Shown one piece after another: positions 8,934 through 19,041 of a DNA stretch of 64,000 bases. This DNA is from Streptomyces rishiriensis (GTDB taxonomy: Bacteria; Actinomycetota; Actinomycetes; Streptomycetales; Streptomycetaceae): positions 496,001-560,000 of the forward strand of contig NZ_JAUSWV010000002.1 in assembly GCF_030815485.1 (NCBI RefSeq). Direction: 5' to 3'. Position numbers and translations under genes: made by a program. Every line of letters starts with the position of its first letter. Positions within the stretch are counted from its first letter, which is position 1. Below the pieces are notes generated by a model. It worked only from the letters and a program-made list of their open reading frames with translations. It ran no database searches and had not been told where the DNA came from.

Positions 8934-9314
8934 GGGGTCTCGCTCCTTGGTTGCGGCGGGCCGGTGAGCGCCCGCGACCTCGACCGTAGAGGCGCCCGCG
9001 CAGGGGCGGGAGAGGAAGGTTTGTCCATGGATCGGCGGTCCCTGGCTGAGCCGTAGAAGACGCCATAAGCCCGGTCGACGCCTCCACACCGGGCCGCCGC
9101 GAGCCGCCCGCGGGAGATCCCGGCGGCCGGGATCAGGGTCTGGGCGGTCATCGCGGATCCGCCGGCCCGGCGGGACACGGCACGGCGGAACGCAGCCCGC
9201 GGCGCGGCGGCCGAGGCTTCACGCGCGGTCGGACGCGCCGGGCCTCGGCCGCGACAGCAGGCGGGAGCTGACAACGGGGCCGGCCCGCAACCTTGTCCCC
9301 TTTCCCGTCTGTGG
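8934..9314. other. Intergenic region holding operator copy 2
   Basis: These 381 bases between the SUKH-domain gene and the SDR gene contain the second 22-bp element (9024-9045). I do not see another gene; the minus-strand frame across it (MTAQTLIPAAGISRGRLAAA) has no ribosome site and no recognised family. Confidence 0.4.
9024..9045 (+). promoter_or_regulatory. Putative operator, copy 2 (SDR promoter)
   Basis: This element matches the one at 7722-7743 over 22 bases with two T/C differences, but is inverted relative to the gene it precedes. It lies 91-112 bases upstream of the SDR start. Two copies upstream of a regulator and its likely target are what a shared operator would look like. Confidence 0.55.
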
Positions 9315-10268
9315 TCAGCCGGTCAGAGGCTGCCACCGGTCTTCCCGGGCGGGGTCGATGCCGCTGAGCCACACCAGCGCCCCACCGATCAGGCCGGGTT
9401 TGTCCCGGGTGGCCAGGGCCGGGGCTTCGAGCATGTCGGCAGCCTCTTCCAAGTAGGTGACCAGCGTGTCGAGTTCTTCGCAGGGCTGCTCGTCGGAGCG
9501 GGACCAGCGGCCCAGGTAGCCGGTTGCGGTGTCCAGGTACAGGCCCGAAGTCCTGTCCGCGGGGCCCGCGGCGACAACGGGAATCCGCGTTTCCTTCCAC
9601 ACGGTGATCCACTCGTCTTCGGGACGGTCGGCGTTGCGGGTGTCCTGGTGGCTCTGGGAGTCCATCTTCAGCCGGTAGACCGCGGTCACGGCGTCCAGGG
9701 GCATGAGGGCTCTGTTGCCCGGAAGGCATCCCCAGCCGTTGCCTCCGTCGTCGCCCCCGGTCAGCAGCCACAGAACGCGCAGCTCGATGGGTATCGCGAT
9801 ACCGAGGTCCTCTTCCAGGGCGGCGAGAGCAGTGGGGCCAGCACCGGCTCGAAGCCCGGCGTAGGAGTCGGAGGCGTTGACCCGGAGCCAGCCGGTGATG
9901 CGCCGCCAGGCATCGGCGACCTCCCGCACGGTGACCGCAGCGGTGACAGGATCGACATGCTGGTGCTGGTCTCGGGCCTGCTCCCGCTCCCGGTCCGGAA
10001 CCTCGGCAGACGGTTCGGCGGGAGTAATCGGTCGCACGAAGCGGATCCGGATCCGGTCCGGTTCACGGAGGTAGCCGACGAACAGGTCTGGGCAGTCTTC
10101 GAACATGTCGCCGTCGACCCTCACGGTGAGGACTCCGGGCAGGCCCGAGGGCACGCCCATGTCCGGGTCCTCGGCCAGCCGACCGGCGACGACCTTCAGC
10201 GCATAGGGGACACCGGCCCCTGACTGTGCCGCGGTGTCACGTACGAACGGTTCGATCTCGACATTCAC
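9315..10268 (-). CDS. SMI1/KNR4 (SUKH) domain protein with an extra N-terminal domain
   Basis: The 317-residue product appears to be two domains. Residues 1-80 form a compact alpha/beta unit (MNVEIEPFVRDTAAQSGAGV ... LTVRVDGDM ... RIRIRFVRP) that I do not recognise. A charged linker (about 85-105) joins it to a C-terminal SUKH fold from about residue 110, with the typical LAALEEDLGIAIPIELRVLW segment and later GLYLDTATGYLGRWSRSDE. SUKH proteins are widespread immunity or toxin-associated proteins. No toxin gene is adjacent, so it may be an orphan immunity protein or have a regulatory role. The start ATG at 10268 has only weak upstream purines. Confidence 0.75.
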   Translation of the reverse strand: MNVEIEPFVRDTAAQSGAGVPYALKVVAGRLAEDPDMGVPSGLPGVLTVRVDGDMFEDCPDLFVGYLREPDRIRIRFVRPITPAEPSAEVPDREREQARDQHQHVDPVTAAVTVREVADAWRRITGWLRVNASDSYAGLRAGAGPTALAALEEDLGIAIPIELRVLWLLTGGDDGGNGWGCLPGNRALMPLDAVTAVYRLKMDSQSHQDTRNADRPEDEWITVWKETRIPVVAAGPADRTSGLYLDTATGYLGRWSRSDEQPCEELDTLVTYLEEAADMLEAPALATRDKPGLIGGALVWLSGIDPAREDRWQPLTG

Positions 10269-10403
10269 CGTCTGCTGCTCCTCGCTGATCGGACAAGACG
10301 CCTGCGGGCCCTCATACCGTGGAAGTCCGTAGAAGTCCGCCCTCGCCGCCGTGCGAGGAGTCGCCGCCGGCCTCTTGCACTGGGGCTTGACTCCCGTCCC
10401 CCA

Positions 10404-11147
10404 TCAGGTGGGGACTTCGTCGACGAGGTGGGGGCTGTTGTTGCGGACGTTGTTGACCATGGTCGAGACGGGGCGTGCGTCGAGGTGGCCGCCCGCGGGC
10501 TGCTCGAGCAGGGCGCGCAGGTCGTCGGTGTCGTGGTGGGTGGGGTCGAGCCAGGCGTCGTAGTGGTCGGGCGTGAGGGCGAGGGGCATACGGGGGTGGA
10601 CGCGGCCGGCTGCGTCGGTGGCTTCGGTGGTGATGATGGTGCAGGTCATCAGCCAGGCGTCCGGGTCTTCGTCGTGTTCGATGGCCGGGTCGCGCCAGTA
10701 TTCGTACAGTCCGGCGAGGGCCAGTATCCGGTCGTCCGCGGAGTGGATGAAGTACGGCTGTTTGCGGGTCTTCCCGGTGTCGGGGTCCTTGATCTGTTGC
10801 CACTCGTAGAAGCCGTCGGCGGGCAGCAGGCAGCGGCGGCGGGTGAGCGCGCGGCGGTAGGCGGGCTTCTCGTGCACGGTCTCCACGCGTGCGTTGATCA
10901 TCCTCGATCCGATCTTCACGTCTTTCGCCCAGGACGGCACCAGTCCCCAACGCAGCGACCGCAGCTCCCGCAGGACTCCCGTGCGGTCGTCGCTGCCGCG
11001 GGGCGCTCGCTCCAGGACGGCCCACACGTCGTCGGTGGGGGCGACGTTCCAGCTCGGCGCGAGCGTCTCCTCGGGAGGCGGGTCGGGGACATGGAAGAGC
11101 GGGGCGAGGTCCTGGGGACTGCGGGTGGATACGTATCGGCCGCACAT
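10404..11147 (-). CDS. SOS response-associated peptidase / abasic-site processing protein (SRAP, YedK/HMCES)
   Basis: The 247-residue protein begins MCGRYV, with Cys2 exposed after removal of Met1. This is the hallmark of SRAP proteins, which form a covalent thiazolidine crosslink with abasic sites in single-stranded DNA. Other conserved active-site residues are present: Asn85 in MINARVET, Glu115 in DGFYEW and His184 in HPRMPLAL. The longer upstream frame would bury the cysteine, so the start at 11147 is compelling. It protects replication forks in the cytoplasm. It is transcribed alone. Confidence 0.95.
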   Translation of the reverse strand: MCGRYVSTRSPQDLAPLFHVPDPPPEETLAPSWNVAPTDDVWAVLERAPRGSDDRTGVLRELRSLRWGLVPSWAKDVKIGSRMINARVETVHEKPAYRRALTRRRCLLPADGFYEWQQIKDPDTGKTRKQPYFIHSADDRILALAGLYEYWRDPAIEHDEDPDAWLMTCTIITTEATDAAGRVHPRMPLALTPDHYDAWLDPTHHDTDDLRALLEQPAGGHLDARPVSTMVNNVRNNSPHLVDEVPT

Positions 11148-11610
11148 GCCGCCACTGTGCCACCCGTGGTCGGGGGGCGTCACCCACCCATCGGTCCGCC
11201 CGGCGCGGCGACAGGGCCGGCACACCGCGCAGCTGGCCGGGAGGATCACCCTCGAGTCCGTCGGCTAGACGGCACCGCCCATGGCGTGGCCGGTGAGGAG
11301 GTGCCGGGAACTCCGGTCTCCGTGCCGGTCGCGACGAGTGCCGCCACGTCCCTGTCGGAGTCGACCAGCACCCCGAGCGCCGTAGCCAGGGGCGCGGGCG
11401 TGGTCGTCACGTACGCCGGTACGGACACCCGGCACCTGATCGTCTTCAGGACGAAGAGTCGAGTGCAGACCGTCAGCGCGTCACCGCCCGCCGACTGGGA
11501 CTTGGGGCTCTCCTGACAAGGCCTCTCCGTCGTTCAACCCCGGGGTGGACGCCGACGGAGTGGAGTCAGGACCATCCCGGCTCCTGACTCCACCCCACGG
11601 CGCGGAGGTG
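11148..11610. other. Intergenic, no firm gene; terminator at the right end
   Basis: These 463 bases lie upstream of the SRAP gene and downstream of the esterase gene. Two opposing short frames are mildly protein-like: plus strand about 11287-11516 (containing GVVVTYAGTDTRHLIVF) and minus strand 11246-11428. Neither has a recognised family, so neither is called. Confidence 0.35.
11560..11593. terminator. Terminator after the CBM13-esterase
   Basis: A perfect 12-bp stem (GTGGAGTCAGGA at 11560-11571 with its complement at 11582-11593) with a 10-base loop lies 17 bases beyond the esterase stop codon on the minus strand. Confidence 0.8.
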
Positions 11611-12981
11611 TCACCGGAACTGTGCGAAGAACCTCCAGATCTCACCTTTGGTCCAGGTGGCGACGCCGCTTTCGCCGGAGGAGCCGTCGACCGGGCCGGG
11701 TATGTGGCCTCCGTCGAACGCCGCCCATTGGACCGGGTATCCACCACGGCAGCCCGAGTAGGTGGTGGTGATGTGCGTTCGGCTGCCCGGCGCGGGCTCG
11801 CGCGGGCTCTGGGCGGTGCAGCCGTTGTTGCCGACGAATCTGTCGCGCAATGACCGTCCTTGCCCGATGTCGAGGACGGAGTCGCCGACGCCGTGGATTC
11901 CGAAGTAGGCGATGGGCTGGGTGCCGCCGCTGCACCCGCTGATCTGAGCGCCGGACATGACCGCGACGGCCCTGAAGACGTTCGCCCGGCTGCATGCGAG
12001 TGCGTAGCTCATACCGCCGCCCCAGCTGAATCCCGTGGCGAAACGCTGTGTCGGGTTGACGCAGAGGCCGCCCTCGATCCGCCGGATCATGTCGTCGACG
12101 AAGGTGATGTCCTCACCGCCCGCATTGGCCCAGCCGTTGCCGAGCCCCTGGGGGGCGACGAGGATCGCACCGTTGTTCGACTGTTCCGCCTGGCCGTAGT
12201 ACGACCAGGCATTCCCGCTCGTGCCACCCGAGGCGACGTCGCCGGCGGTTCCGCCCCTCCAGTGGAACGCGAAGATCAGCCGGTAGGGGTGGCTGTTGTC
12301 GTAGTTCGCGGGAACCCTGAGGATGAAGGTGCGGCTCTTACCGCCGCTCTGAATCGTGTGCGTACCGCTCGCCAGAGTCGGGGTGCTGCCGCATCCGCCG
12401 CCGCCACCGGACGACAGCTTGATCATCTGCCATTGCTGGTTCGCGCCGCCCCAGTCGGTGTACTGGACGACGCTGCCGCCGTCGGCGGTGGAGGCGCCCT
12501 GCACCTCCACCGCCTTGCCGCTGGTGCGGTTGATCAGCCGGACGTGGCCCGTGTCGGAGTCGGCCAGGCGGAACTGCTGGTTGGCCCCGTTGTGGTCTGC
12601 CCACTGCTGGATACCGGCACCGTCTGCGGTCGAGGCGCCGGCCACGTCGAGAACCTTGTCCGAATGCCGGGCCTTGAGGCGGTAGAAGCCGTCGCCGGAG
12701 TCCCTGAACTGCCACTGCTGATGGGTTCCGTCGGTGCGCGTCCACTGGCTGACCCGCGCGCCGTCGGCGGTGGACGCGCCAGAGACGTCCAACGCCTTGC
12801 CGCTCTGGCGATTGACCAGCACGTACCAGGCATTCGTGTCCACCGTGGCCGCCTCGGCGGGCGCCGGATTCACTGTGGCGAGCATGCCGATCGCGAGGGT
12901 CACCGCCACCACGGCGGCGACCCGGGACCACCAGCGATGTCGTCGCGGAGGGGCGGGGAATGCCGCACCGTAGGTCTTCAT
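11611..12981 (-). CDS. Secreted CBM13 (ricin-type lectin) - feruloyl/acetylxylan esterase, PHB-depolymerase fold
   Basis: The 456-residue product has a basic N-terminus and Sec signal peptide (to about residue 45), then a ricin B-type/CBM13 domain at about 48-190 with three QxW-type repeats (HQQW, NQQF, NQQW). A Gly/Ser linker follows, then an alpha/beta-hydrolase of the esterase-PHB type (about 205-456). The nucleophile elbow is GFSWGGG with Ser319; Asp367 and His426 (in FDGGHIPGP) complete a plausible triad. Such enzymes release ferulate or acetyl groups from xylan outside the cell. It starts 31 bases after the xlnA stop, so it is probably co-transcribed with the xylanase. Choice between feruloyl and acetylxylan esterase cannot be made from sequence alone. 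Confidence 0.88.
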   Translation of the reverse strand: MKTYGAAFPAPPRRHRWWSRVAAVVAVTLAIGMLATVNPAPAEAATVDTNAWYVLVNRQSGKALDVSGASTADGARVSQWTRTDGTHQQWQFRDSGDGFYRLKARHSDKVLDVAGASTADGAGIQQWADHNGANQQFRLADSDTGHVRLINRTSGKAVEVQGASTADGGSVVQYTDWGGANQQWQMIKLSSGGGGGCGSTPTLASGTHTIQSGGKSRTFILRVPANYDNSHPYRLIFAFHWRGGTAGDVASGGTSGNAWSYYGQAEQSNNGAILVAPQGLGNGWANAGGEDITFVDDMIRRIEGGLCVNPTQRFATGFSWGGGMSYALACSRANVFRAVAVMSGAQISGCSGGTQPIAYFGIHGVGDSVLDIGQGRSLRDRFVGNNGCTAQSPREPAPGSRTHITTTYSGCRGGYPVQWAAFDGGHIPGPVDGSSGESGVATWTKGEIWRFFAQFR

Positions 12982-13012
12982 CGATTCGCCCTTTCGCTTG
13001 CGGCAGGCCTCA

Positions 13013-14467
<1,455 letters not shown>

Positions 14468-14656
14468 TCACGGAAGGACTGAAGCGCGGGGGAATGCGTC
14501 ATCCGCTCCCGCCCGGCAGACGGACGGGGCGGCCCGGAACCCCGGCAGCACGAAATCACCGGACGCCGCGGTCATGGGACCGGGACGGCCTGACCAGCGT
14601 GGACGGCACCCGGTCTACTCGGTCAGCCATCGACGGTCGGGTGACGGGTGACGCGT

Positions 14657-14698
14657 GGCGGGCGGCGGGCGGCGGGCGGCGGGCGGCGGGCGGCGGGC
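14657..14698. repeat. Six tandem copies of GGCGGGC
   Basis: A perfect heptamer array of six units lies about 215 bases upstream of xlnA, flanked by two extra G bases. Such arrays are slippage-prone and could vary in copy number between strains. Confidence 0.9.
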
Positions 14699-14950
14699 GG
14701 CGACGGTGTTTCGATACAGGCATGGGGGCACTCCCTCGCGGCTCAGCCGGGGGACCGCCACGCCGCGTCGCGTACCTCTTCAAGTGCGCGAAGAGCCACG
14801 ATGCGCTGGTACGAACCTCACCGGAACGAAACGAAACGGGGTGGCGCAGGTGCTTCCGTGCGCGGATCCGTCGTGTGGTCGTGCGTTGATCTGCCGTGCG
14901 GTCGTGCGTGGATCTGCCGTGTGGCACAGCTGGTCCAGGGCGACACCATA

Positions 14951-14968
14951 GGTTCGATATCTCGAACC
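14951..14968. promoter_or_regulatory. Palindrome GGTTCGA-TATC-TCGAACC
   Basis: Perfect 7-bp arms around a 4-base spacer, AT-richer than the surroundings, sit in the middle of the divergent region. This is a likely dimeric-regulator binding site. Its owner is unknown. Confidence 0.5.
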
Positions 14969-15034
14969 GTGGCCGATCTCTCAGACAGGGATGATTGAGG
15001 TGTTGATGACGCATCGTCAATACTTCCCGCACAA

Positions 15035-15066
15035 GAAGTTTCGGATCCTCACCCGAAACTTTCCGG
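15035..15066. promoter_or_regulatory. Paired GAAACTTTC-type operator sites
   Basis: AGAAGTTTCGG (minus-oriented half element, 15034-15044) is followed by CCGAAACTTTCCGG (15053-15066), whose core GAAACTTTC is palindromic. It matches the element found next to the GH62 promoter and the motif reported upstream of Streptomyces xylanase genes. Confidence 0.6.
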
Positions 15067-15171
15067 ATCCCCGGCACACCCGACAGCGCACCTGAGAGTG
15101 GTTCCGGTCTGGCGTGACAGCTCGTCACGCCCGAGGCGAGGCGCTGTTTGTAGACAGATCGGCGAGAGGTC

Positions 15172-15200
15172 TTGACCCGGGGGCCCCGGATTCCTAGCTT
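15172..15200 (+). promoter_or_regulatory. Promoter of the GH62 gene
   Basis: TTGACC (15172-15177) and TAGCTT (15195-15200) are separated by exactly 17 bases, matching the vegetative sigma-70-like consensus. The predicted start of transcription is near 15206, leaving a leader of about 115 bases that contains the operator. Confidence 0.7.
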
Positions 15201-15226
15201 GTGGCGTCGAAGCATCCGGGAATTCT

Positions 15227-15239
15227 TCGAAACTTTCGA
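15227..15239. promoter_or_regulatory. Perfect xylanase-type operator TCGAAACTTTCGA
   Basis: This 13-bp palindrome is centred on C15233, about 27 bases downstream of the predicted -10 element. A repressor bound here would block the GH62 promoter by roadblock. The motif is the one described for xylan-induced genes in Streptomyces (xlnA/B/C-type upstream elements). Confidence 0.7.
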
Positions 15240-15320
15240 GATGGTCCCTATCCCCCGGCATGTCCGCTGCGCGGTTCATCGGGGTCACCTCACCCCCGTC
15301 CCCAAAAAGGAGTCCCTCTG

Positions 15321-16787
15321 ATGTGGTTTCGCCACCCGTCCCTGGTCCGTCTGAGACGCTTACTCGCCGTCCTTGCGCCCTTGCTGCTGGCGGCCACCTT
15401 CCTCGGCGCTCAGCCCGCCGGCGCGGCGACCGTGGACCCCAACGCCTCGTACGTGCTGGTCAACCGCAACAGCGGCAAGGCCCTGGACGTCTACAACATG
15501 GCAACCAACGACGGTGCCCGCATCACCCAGTGGACCCGCAACGATCAGAGCCAGCAGCAGTGGCAGTTCGTCGATTCCGGCGGCGGCTACTACCGCATCA
15601 AGTCCCGCCACTCGGGCAAGGTGCTGGACGTCTACAACTGGTCCACCGCGAACGGCGGCCCGATCGTCCAGTGGGCCGACCTGAACGGCACCAACCAGCA
15701 GTGGCGGCTGGCCGACAGCTCGGACGGCTACGTAAGGCTCATCGCGCGCCACAGCGACAAAGCCCTCGAGGTACAAGGCGCCTCCACCGCCGACAACGCG
15801 AACACCGTCCAGTACGACGACTGGGGCGGCACCAACCAGCAGTGGCAGCTCGTCAAGGTCGGCAGCGACAACTCCGGCCCGTGTGATCTTCCGTCGGCAT
15901 ACCGCTGGACGTCGACGGGCGCGCTGGCGCAGCCCAAGCCGGGGTGGGTCTCCCTCAAGGACTTCACCGTCGTCCCCTACAACGGCAGGCAACTCGTCTA
16001 TGCGACGACGCACGACACGGGGACCAGTTGGGGTTCGATGAACTTCGGCCTGTTCACCGATTGGTCGGAGATGGCCTCGGCCGGCCAGAACACGATGTCG
16101 GCTTCCACCGTCGCGCCCACGCTCTTCTACTTCGCGCCGAAGAACATCTGGGTGCTCGCCTACCAGTGGGGCTCGACCGCCTTCTCCTACCGGACGTCCA
16201 GCGACCCCACCAACCCGAACGGCTGGTCGTCCCCGCAGGTGCTCTTCTCCGGAAGCATCCCCGGCTCAGGAACAGGACCCATCGACCAGACGCTCATCGG
16301 TGACGGGACGAACATGTACCTGTTCTTCGCCGGTGACAACGGCAAGATCTACCGGGCCGGTATGCCGATCGGGAACTTCCCGGGCAGCTTCGGGGCGACC
16401 TCGACAGTGATCATGAGCGACACGACGAACAACCTGTTCGAAGCCCCGCAGGTCTACAAGCTGCAGGGCCAGAACCGCTACCTCATGATCGTCGAGGCGA
16501 TCGGTTCGCAAGGCCGCTACTTCCGCTCGTTCACGGCCACCAGTCTGAACGGCTCGTGGACACCTCAGGCCGCGACCGAGAGCAATCCCTTCGCCGGCAA
16601 GGCCAACAGCGGTGCGACCTGGACCAACGACATCAGCCATGGCGAACTGATCCGCACCGGCCCCGATCAGACCATGACCGTCGATCCCTGCCATCTGCAG
16701 TTGCTCTACCAGGGGCGCAGCCCCGACTCCGGTGGCGACTACGGCCTCCTGCCCTACCGTCCGGGTCTGCTGACACTGCAGCGCTGA
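15321..16787 (+). CDS. abfB: Alpha-L-arabinofuranosidase, CBM13 + GH62
   Basis: The 488-residue product has a signal peptide (to about residue 36), an N-terminal ricin/CBM13 domain (about 37-180, QQQW/NQQW/NQQW repeats) and a GH62 five-bladed propeller (about 186-488). The predicted general base is Asp214 (SLKDFTVV) and the acid Glu374 (LFEAPQVYK). GH62 enzymes remove arabinose side chains from arabinoxylan outside the cell. AAGGAG lies eight bases before ATG 15321; the frame remains open upstream but the signal peptide fixes the start. The gene is divergent from xlnA and followed by a strong terminator. The symbol follows the S. lividans enzyme it resembles. Confidence 0.93.
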   Translation: MWFRHPSLVRLRRLLAVLAPLLLAATFLGAQPAGAATVDPNASYVLVNRNSGKALDVYNMATNDGARITQWTRNDQSQQQWQFVDSGGGYYRIKSRHSGKVLDVYNWSTANGGPIVQWADLNGTNQQWRLADSSDGYVRLIARHSDKALEVQGASTADNANTVQYDDWGGTNQQWQLVKVGSDNSGPCDLPSAYRWTSTGALAQPKPGWVSLKDFTVVPYNGRQLVYATTHDTGTSWGSMNFGLFTDWSEMASAGQNTMSASTVAPTLFYFAPKNIWVLAYQWGSTAFSYRTSSDPTNPNGWSSPQVLFSGSIPGSGTGPIDQTLIGDGTNMYLFFAGDNGKIYRAGMPIGNFPGSFGATSTVIMSDTTNNLFEAPQVYKLQGQNRYLMIVEAIGSQGRYFRSFTATSLNGSWTPQAATESNPFAGKANSGATWTNDISHGELIRTGPDQTMTVDPCHLQLLYQGRSPDSGGDYGLLPYRPGLLTLQR

Positions 16788-17098
16788 CGGCGTGACACGA
16801 CTCCGGCTCCGGTGGGGGGCCGGCGTGGTGGGCTCGGCGGAAGGCCGAGCCCACCCGTGTCACGCCAGGCGTCACACAGACTCCTGGGAGCAGTGCGAGT
16901 CGCTGACCGCGGCAACGATCGCCTCCGTGCCTCATGACCGAGGGCTCGGTTGCGGACCGGCACGGGGATCATCACGGCCAGCCGGGGACGCCGATGATCC
17001 GCACACCGATGAGCCGCACAGGCACCAGGGGACGACGGTTGGAGCGGCCGGCGAAGGGTAGACGCTGCTGCGGCGCGGACACGACGAGGAGGCACCGT
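16788..17098. other. Intergenic with terminator, then promoter of the MDMPI gene
   Basis: The left 70 bases hold the GH62 terminator; the remaining 240 show nothing recognisable apart from a good ribosome site (GAGGAGG) just before the next gene. Confidence 0.4.
16827..16855 (+). terminator. Terminator after the GH62 gene
   Basis: A 12-bp perfect stem (GGTGGGCTCGGC at 16827-16838 with its complement at 16844-16855) has a 5-base loop, 40 bases after the stop. An outer GGCGTG/CACGCC pairing could extend it. Confidence 0.8.
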
Positions 17099-17830
17099 AT
17101 GTCGCACGACGAGCCGCAGTCACCCACGGATCTGCTGCCGGTGCTGCGTACGTCCGTCAAGCGGTTGCTCGCCTCCGCGGCCGCCCTGACAGATGACGAC
17201 GTGCGGGCGCCGTCACTGCTACCCGGCTGGAGCCGTGCGCACGTACTCACTCACATCGCCCGCAGCGCTGACTCACGCACACGACTGCTCACCGCGGCCC
17301 GCACCGGCAGGGACCTTCCGCAATACAGCGACGAGGACCGGCGGGAGCGCGAGATCGAGGAAGGTGCCGGGCGCCGGGCCGCCGTGCTGGCCGAAGACCT
17401 GGAGACCGCGCTGCATCGGTTCCTGATGGCCGCCGATGGTCACCCGGAAGACGCCTGGGACGTACCGGTTCGCTGGCTGGGCGCAGGTCTGCGCCCAGTG
17501 CGCGGCACCGTCAGCAGCATGCTGCGCGAGGTGGAGGTGCACCACACCGACCTGGCCACCGGGCACAGGCCCACGGACTGGCCGCCGCACTTCGTGGAGC
17601 GGGAACTCGTCACCACCGCGGACGCGCTCCGTGACCGTGCCGATGCCCCTGCCATGGTGCTGCTCGCCGACGGAGACCCGGTGCTGCGCCAGGTTGGTGG
17701 CGGAGGCGGGCCACAGGTTACGGGGCCGGCGGCAGAACTCCTGGGCTGGCTGACCGGCCGCACGGACGGGACCGTGCTGACGGTCGATCCGCCCGGCCCA
17801 CTGCCGTCCGTCCCCGCCTGGCGGAACTGA
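17099..17830 (+). CDS. Maleylpyruvate isomerase-family (mycothiol-dependent, DinB-like) protein
   Basis: The 243-residue product shows the MDMPI N-terminal four-helix metal-binding domain (SVKRLLASAAALTDDDVRAP, then LPGWSRAHVLTHIARSADS) and a C-terminal SCP2-like portion. Probable metal ligands are the histidine in THIARSAD and those in VEVHHTDL. Family members use mycothiol for isomerisation or thiol transfer in the cytoplasm, but most paralogs have unknown substrates. The start at 17099 is set by GAGGAGGCACCGT. The gene converges on the GAF-ANTAR gene. Confidence 0.85.
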   Translation: MSHDEPQSPTDLLPVLRTSVKRLLASAAALTDDDVRAPSLLPGWSRAHVLTHIARSADSRTRLLTAARTGRDLPQYSDEDRREREIEEGAGRRAAVLAEDLETALHRFLMAADGHPEDAWDVPVRWLGAGLRPVRGTVSSMLREVEVHHTDLATGHRPTDWPPHFVERELVTTADALRDRADAPAMVLLADGDPVLRQVGGGGGPQVTGPAAELLGWLTGRTDGTVLTVDPPGPLPSVPAWRN

Positions 17831-17874
17831 CCGGCAGTGCGACCGCGCTGGCCCGCCTGGGCCGCCGGGAGGGG

Positions 17875-18588
17875 TCACTTCGCCCCGGGAGGCCGGCCGA
17901 GGACGTCGGCGGTGACGTCGGCCAGTGTCCGCCCGGTCAGAAAGGCTCGCGCGCGCAGCAGGGCCAGGGCGTCCTCGCGGCTCACCTCCTGCCGCGAAGC
18001 CTCCACACCGATGGCTCGGCGGGTGTCGGACCAGTGGGCCCGGACCATGTCCGTCGGCTCCCACGCGGGATTCTCGCCCCCCGTGAGCAGCAGGGCCCGC
18101 ACCTTCATCAGGGCGGTCGCGACGACCTCGGCCACGTGCGTCCCCTGCGCCAGCGTGTCCTCGTTCAGGGTGTCGCCGCTGAGGCCGAGGACGTCCATCG
18201 AGCCCAGTACGTAGTCGCCGAAGTACACGGGGAAGGCGTACACGGCCTCGACCTCGGGCAGTTGCTCGCGCATGCTCGCCCCGAACAGCGGCCACGGCGT
18301 GGGTTCGTGCCGCAGGTCCTGCACGGTCACGGGCTCCCCGTCGGCCGCCGCTGTGATGCAGGGGCCCTCCAGGACGGTGAACTGGATCTCCTCGAGCAAC
18401 AGTGCGGTGCTGTCGGAAGCGCCGAGCAGCTGGCGTGCCGGGGTGTCGGTGAGCAGGGAGAGCGTCGCACCGTCCGCGCCCAGTGCCCGGCACACCGCCG
18501 TGCACAGGCGGCGGGGCAGGTCCTGCGGCGCCACTCCGGTCAGGGCGTCCCGTACCTGTCGTGCGGCCCTCATCGCGTCGGCCGTCAT
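17875..18588 (-). CDS. GAF-ANTAR domain regulator
   Basis: The 237-residue product has a GAF sensory domain (about residues 20-165, with FTVLEGPCITAAADGEPVTV) and a C-terminal ANTAR RNA-binding module (about 180-230, ENPAWEPTDMVRAHWSDTRR, then REDALALLRARAFLTGRTLAD). ANTAR proteins act as transcription antiterminators by binding paired hairpins in leader RNA. No ANTAR target hairpin pair is evident beside it, so its targets are elsewhere. A second ATG five codons in is an alternative start. Confidence 0.88.
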   Translation of the reverse strand: MTADAMRAARQVRDALTGVAPQDLPRRLCTAVCRALGADGATLSLLTDTPARQLLGASDSTALLLEEIQFTVLEGPCITAAADGEPVTVQDLRHEPTPWPLFGASMREQLPEVEAVYAFPVYFGDYVLGSMDVLGLSGDTLNEDTLAQGTHVAEVVATALMKVRALLLTGGENPAWEPTDMVRAHWSDTRRAIGVEASRQEVSREDALALLRARAFLTGRTLADVTADVLGRPPGAK

Positions 18589-19041
18589 CGGCGGCCCCGC
18601 CGCGACGACGGGTCCGCAGTGGGCGGACGGACACCTGTTCTCGACGAGCCGGCGGTCACGCCATTCCTCGGATCATGACTCATGCAATGAGCGGTACCCG
18701 CTGTCCGCGTCCTGCAACGCGGGCAGACCGTGATCGGCGGACAGGACCGGCTGCGCCTGGCCGCCGACGTGGCACTCGCGCGCATGCGGCGTGTGGAGGC
18801 GTTGGTGGGTTCGCTCCGGTGGGTACCCGGGGTCCCTGGCCGAACTCAGCACGGCAAGGGGCCCACCCCGCACCCGGGAGTCCGGGGCCGGGCCGTTCCG
18901 GCGCACGGAGTCGCCGGGCGGCTCCGAACGGTGGACCCGGGGCGCCCAGGCGGAGTCGTGCGGCCCGGGCAGGGACTCGTGCGTACTCGACGACAGGCGG
19001 ACGGGCCGGGGTGAGGCCGCCCGCCGGACAGGAAGGACAGC
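18589..19041. other. Intergenic, possible gene remnant
   Basis: These 453 bases contain the divergent promoters of the ANTAR and MBL genes. A plus-strand frame from 18730 translates to QDRLRLAADVALARMRRVEA, which looks like a real amphipathic helix, but it quickly degenerates to Pro/Gly-rich sequence and lacks a ribosome site. It may be a decayed gene end. Confidence 0.3.

Noticed and set aside
11246..11516. Opposing short frames in the gap before the SRAP gene
   Set aside because: Both are mildly protein-like but have no family, no ribosome site and no support from neighbours.
14657..14698. CRISPR or REP-type array
   Set aside because: The heptamer units have no spacers, so this is a simple tandem repeat.
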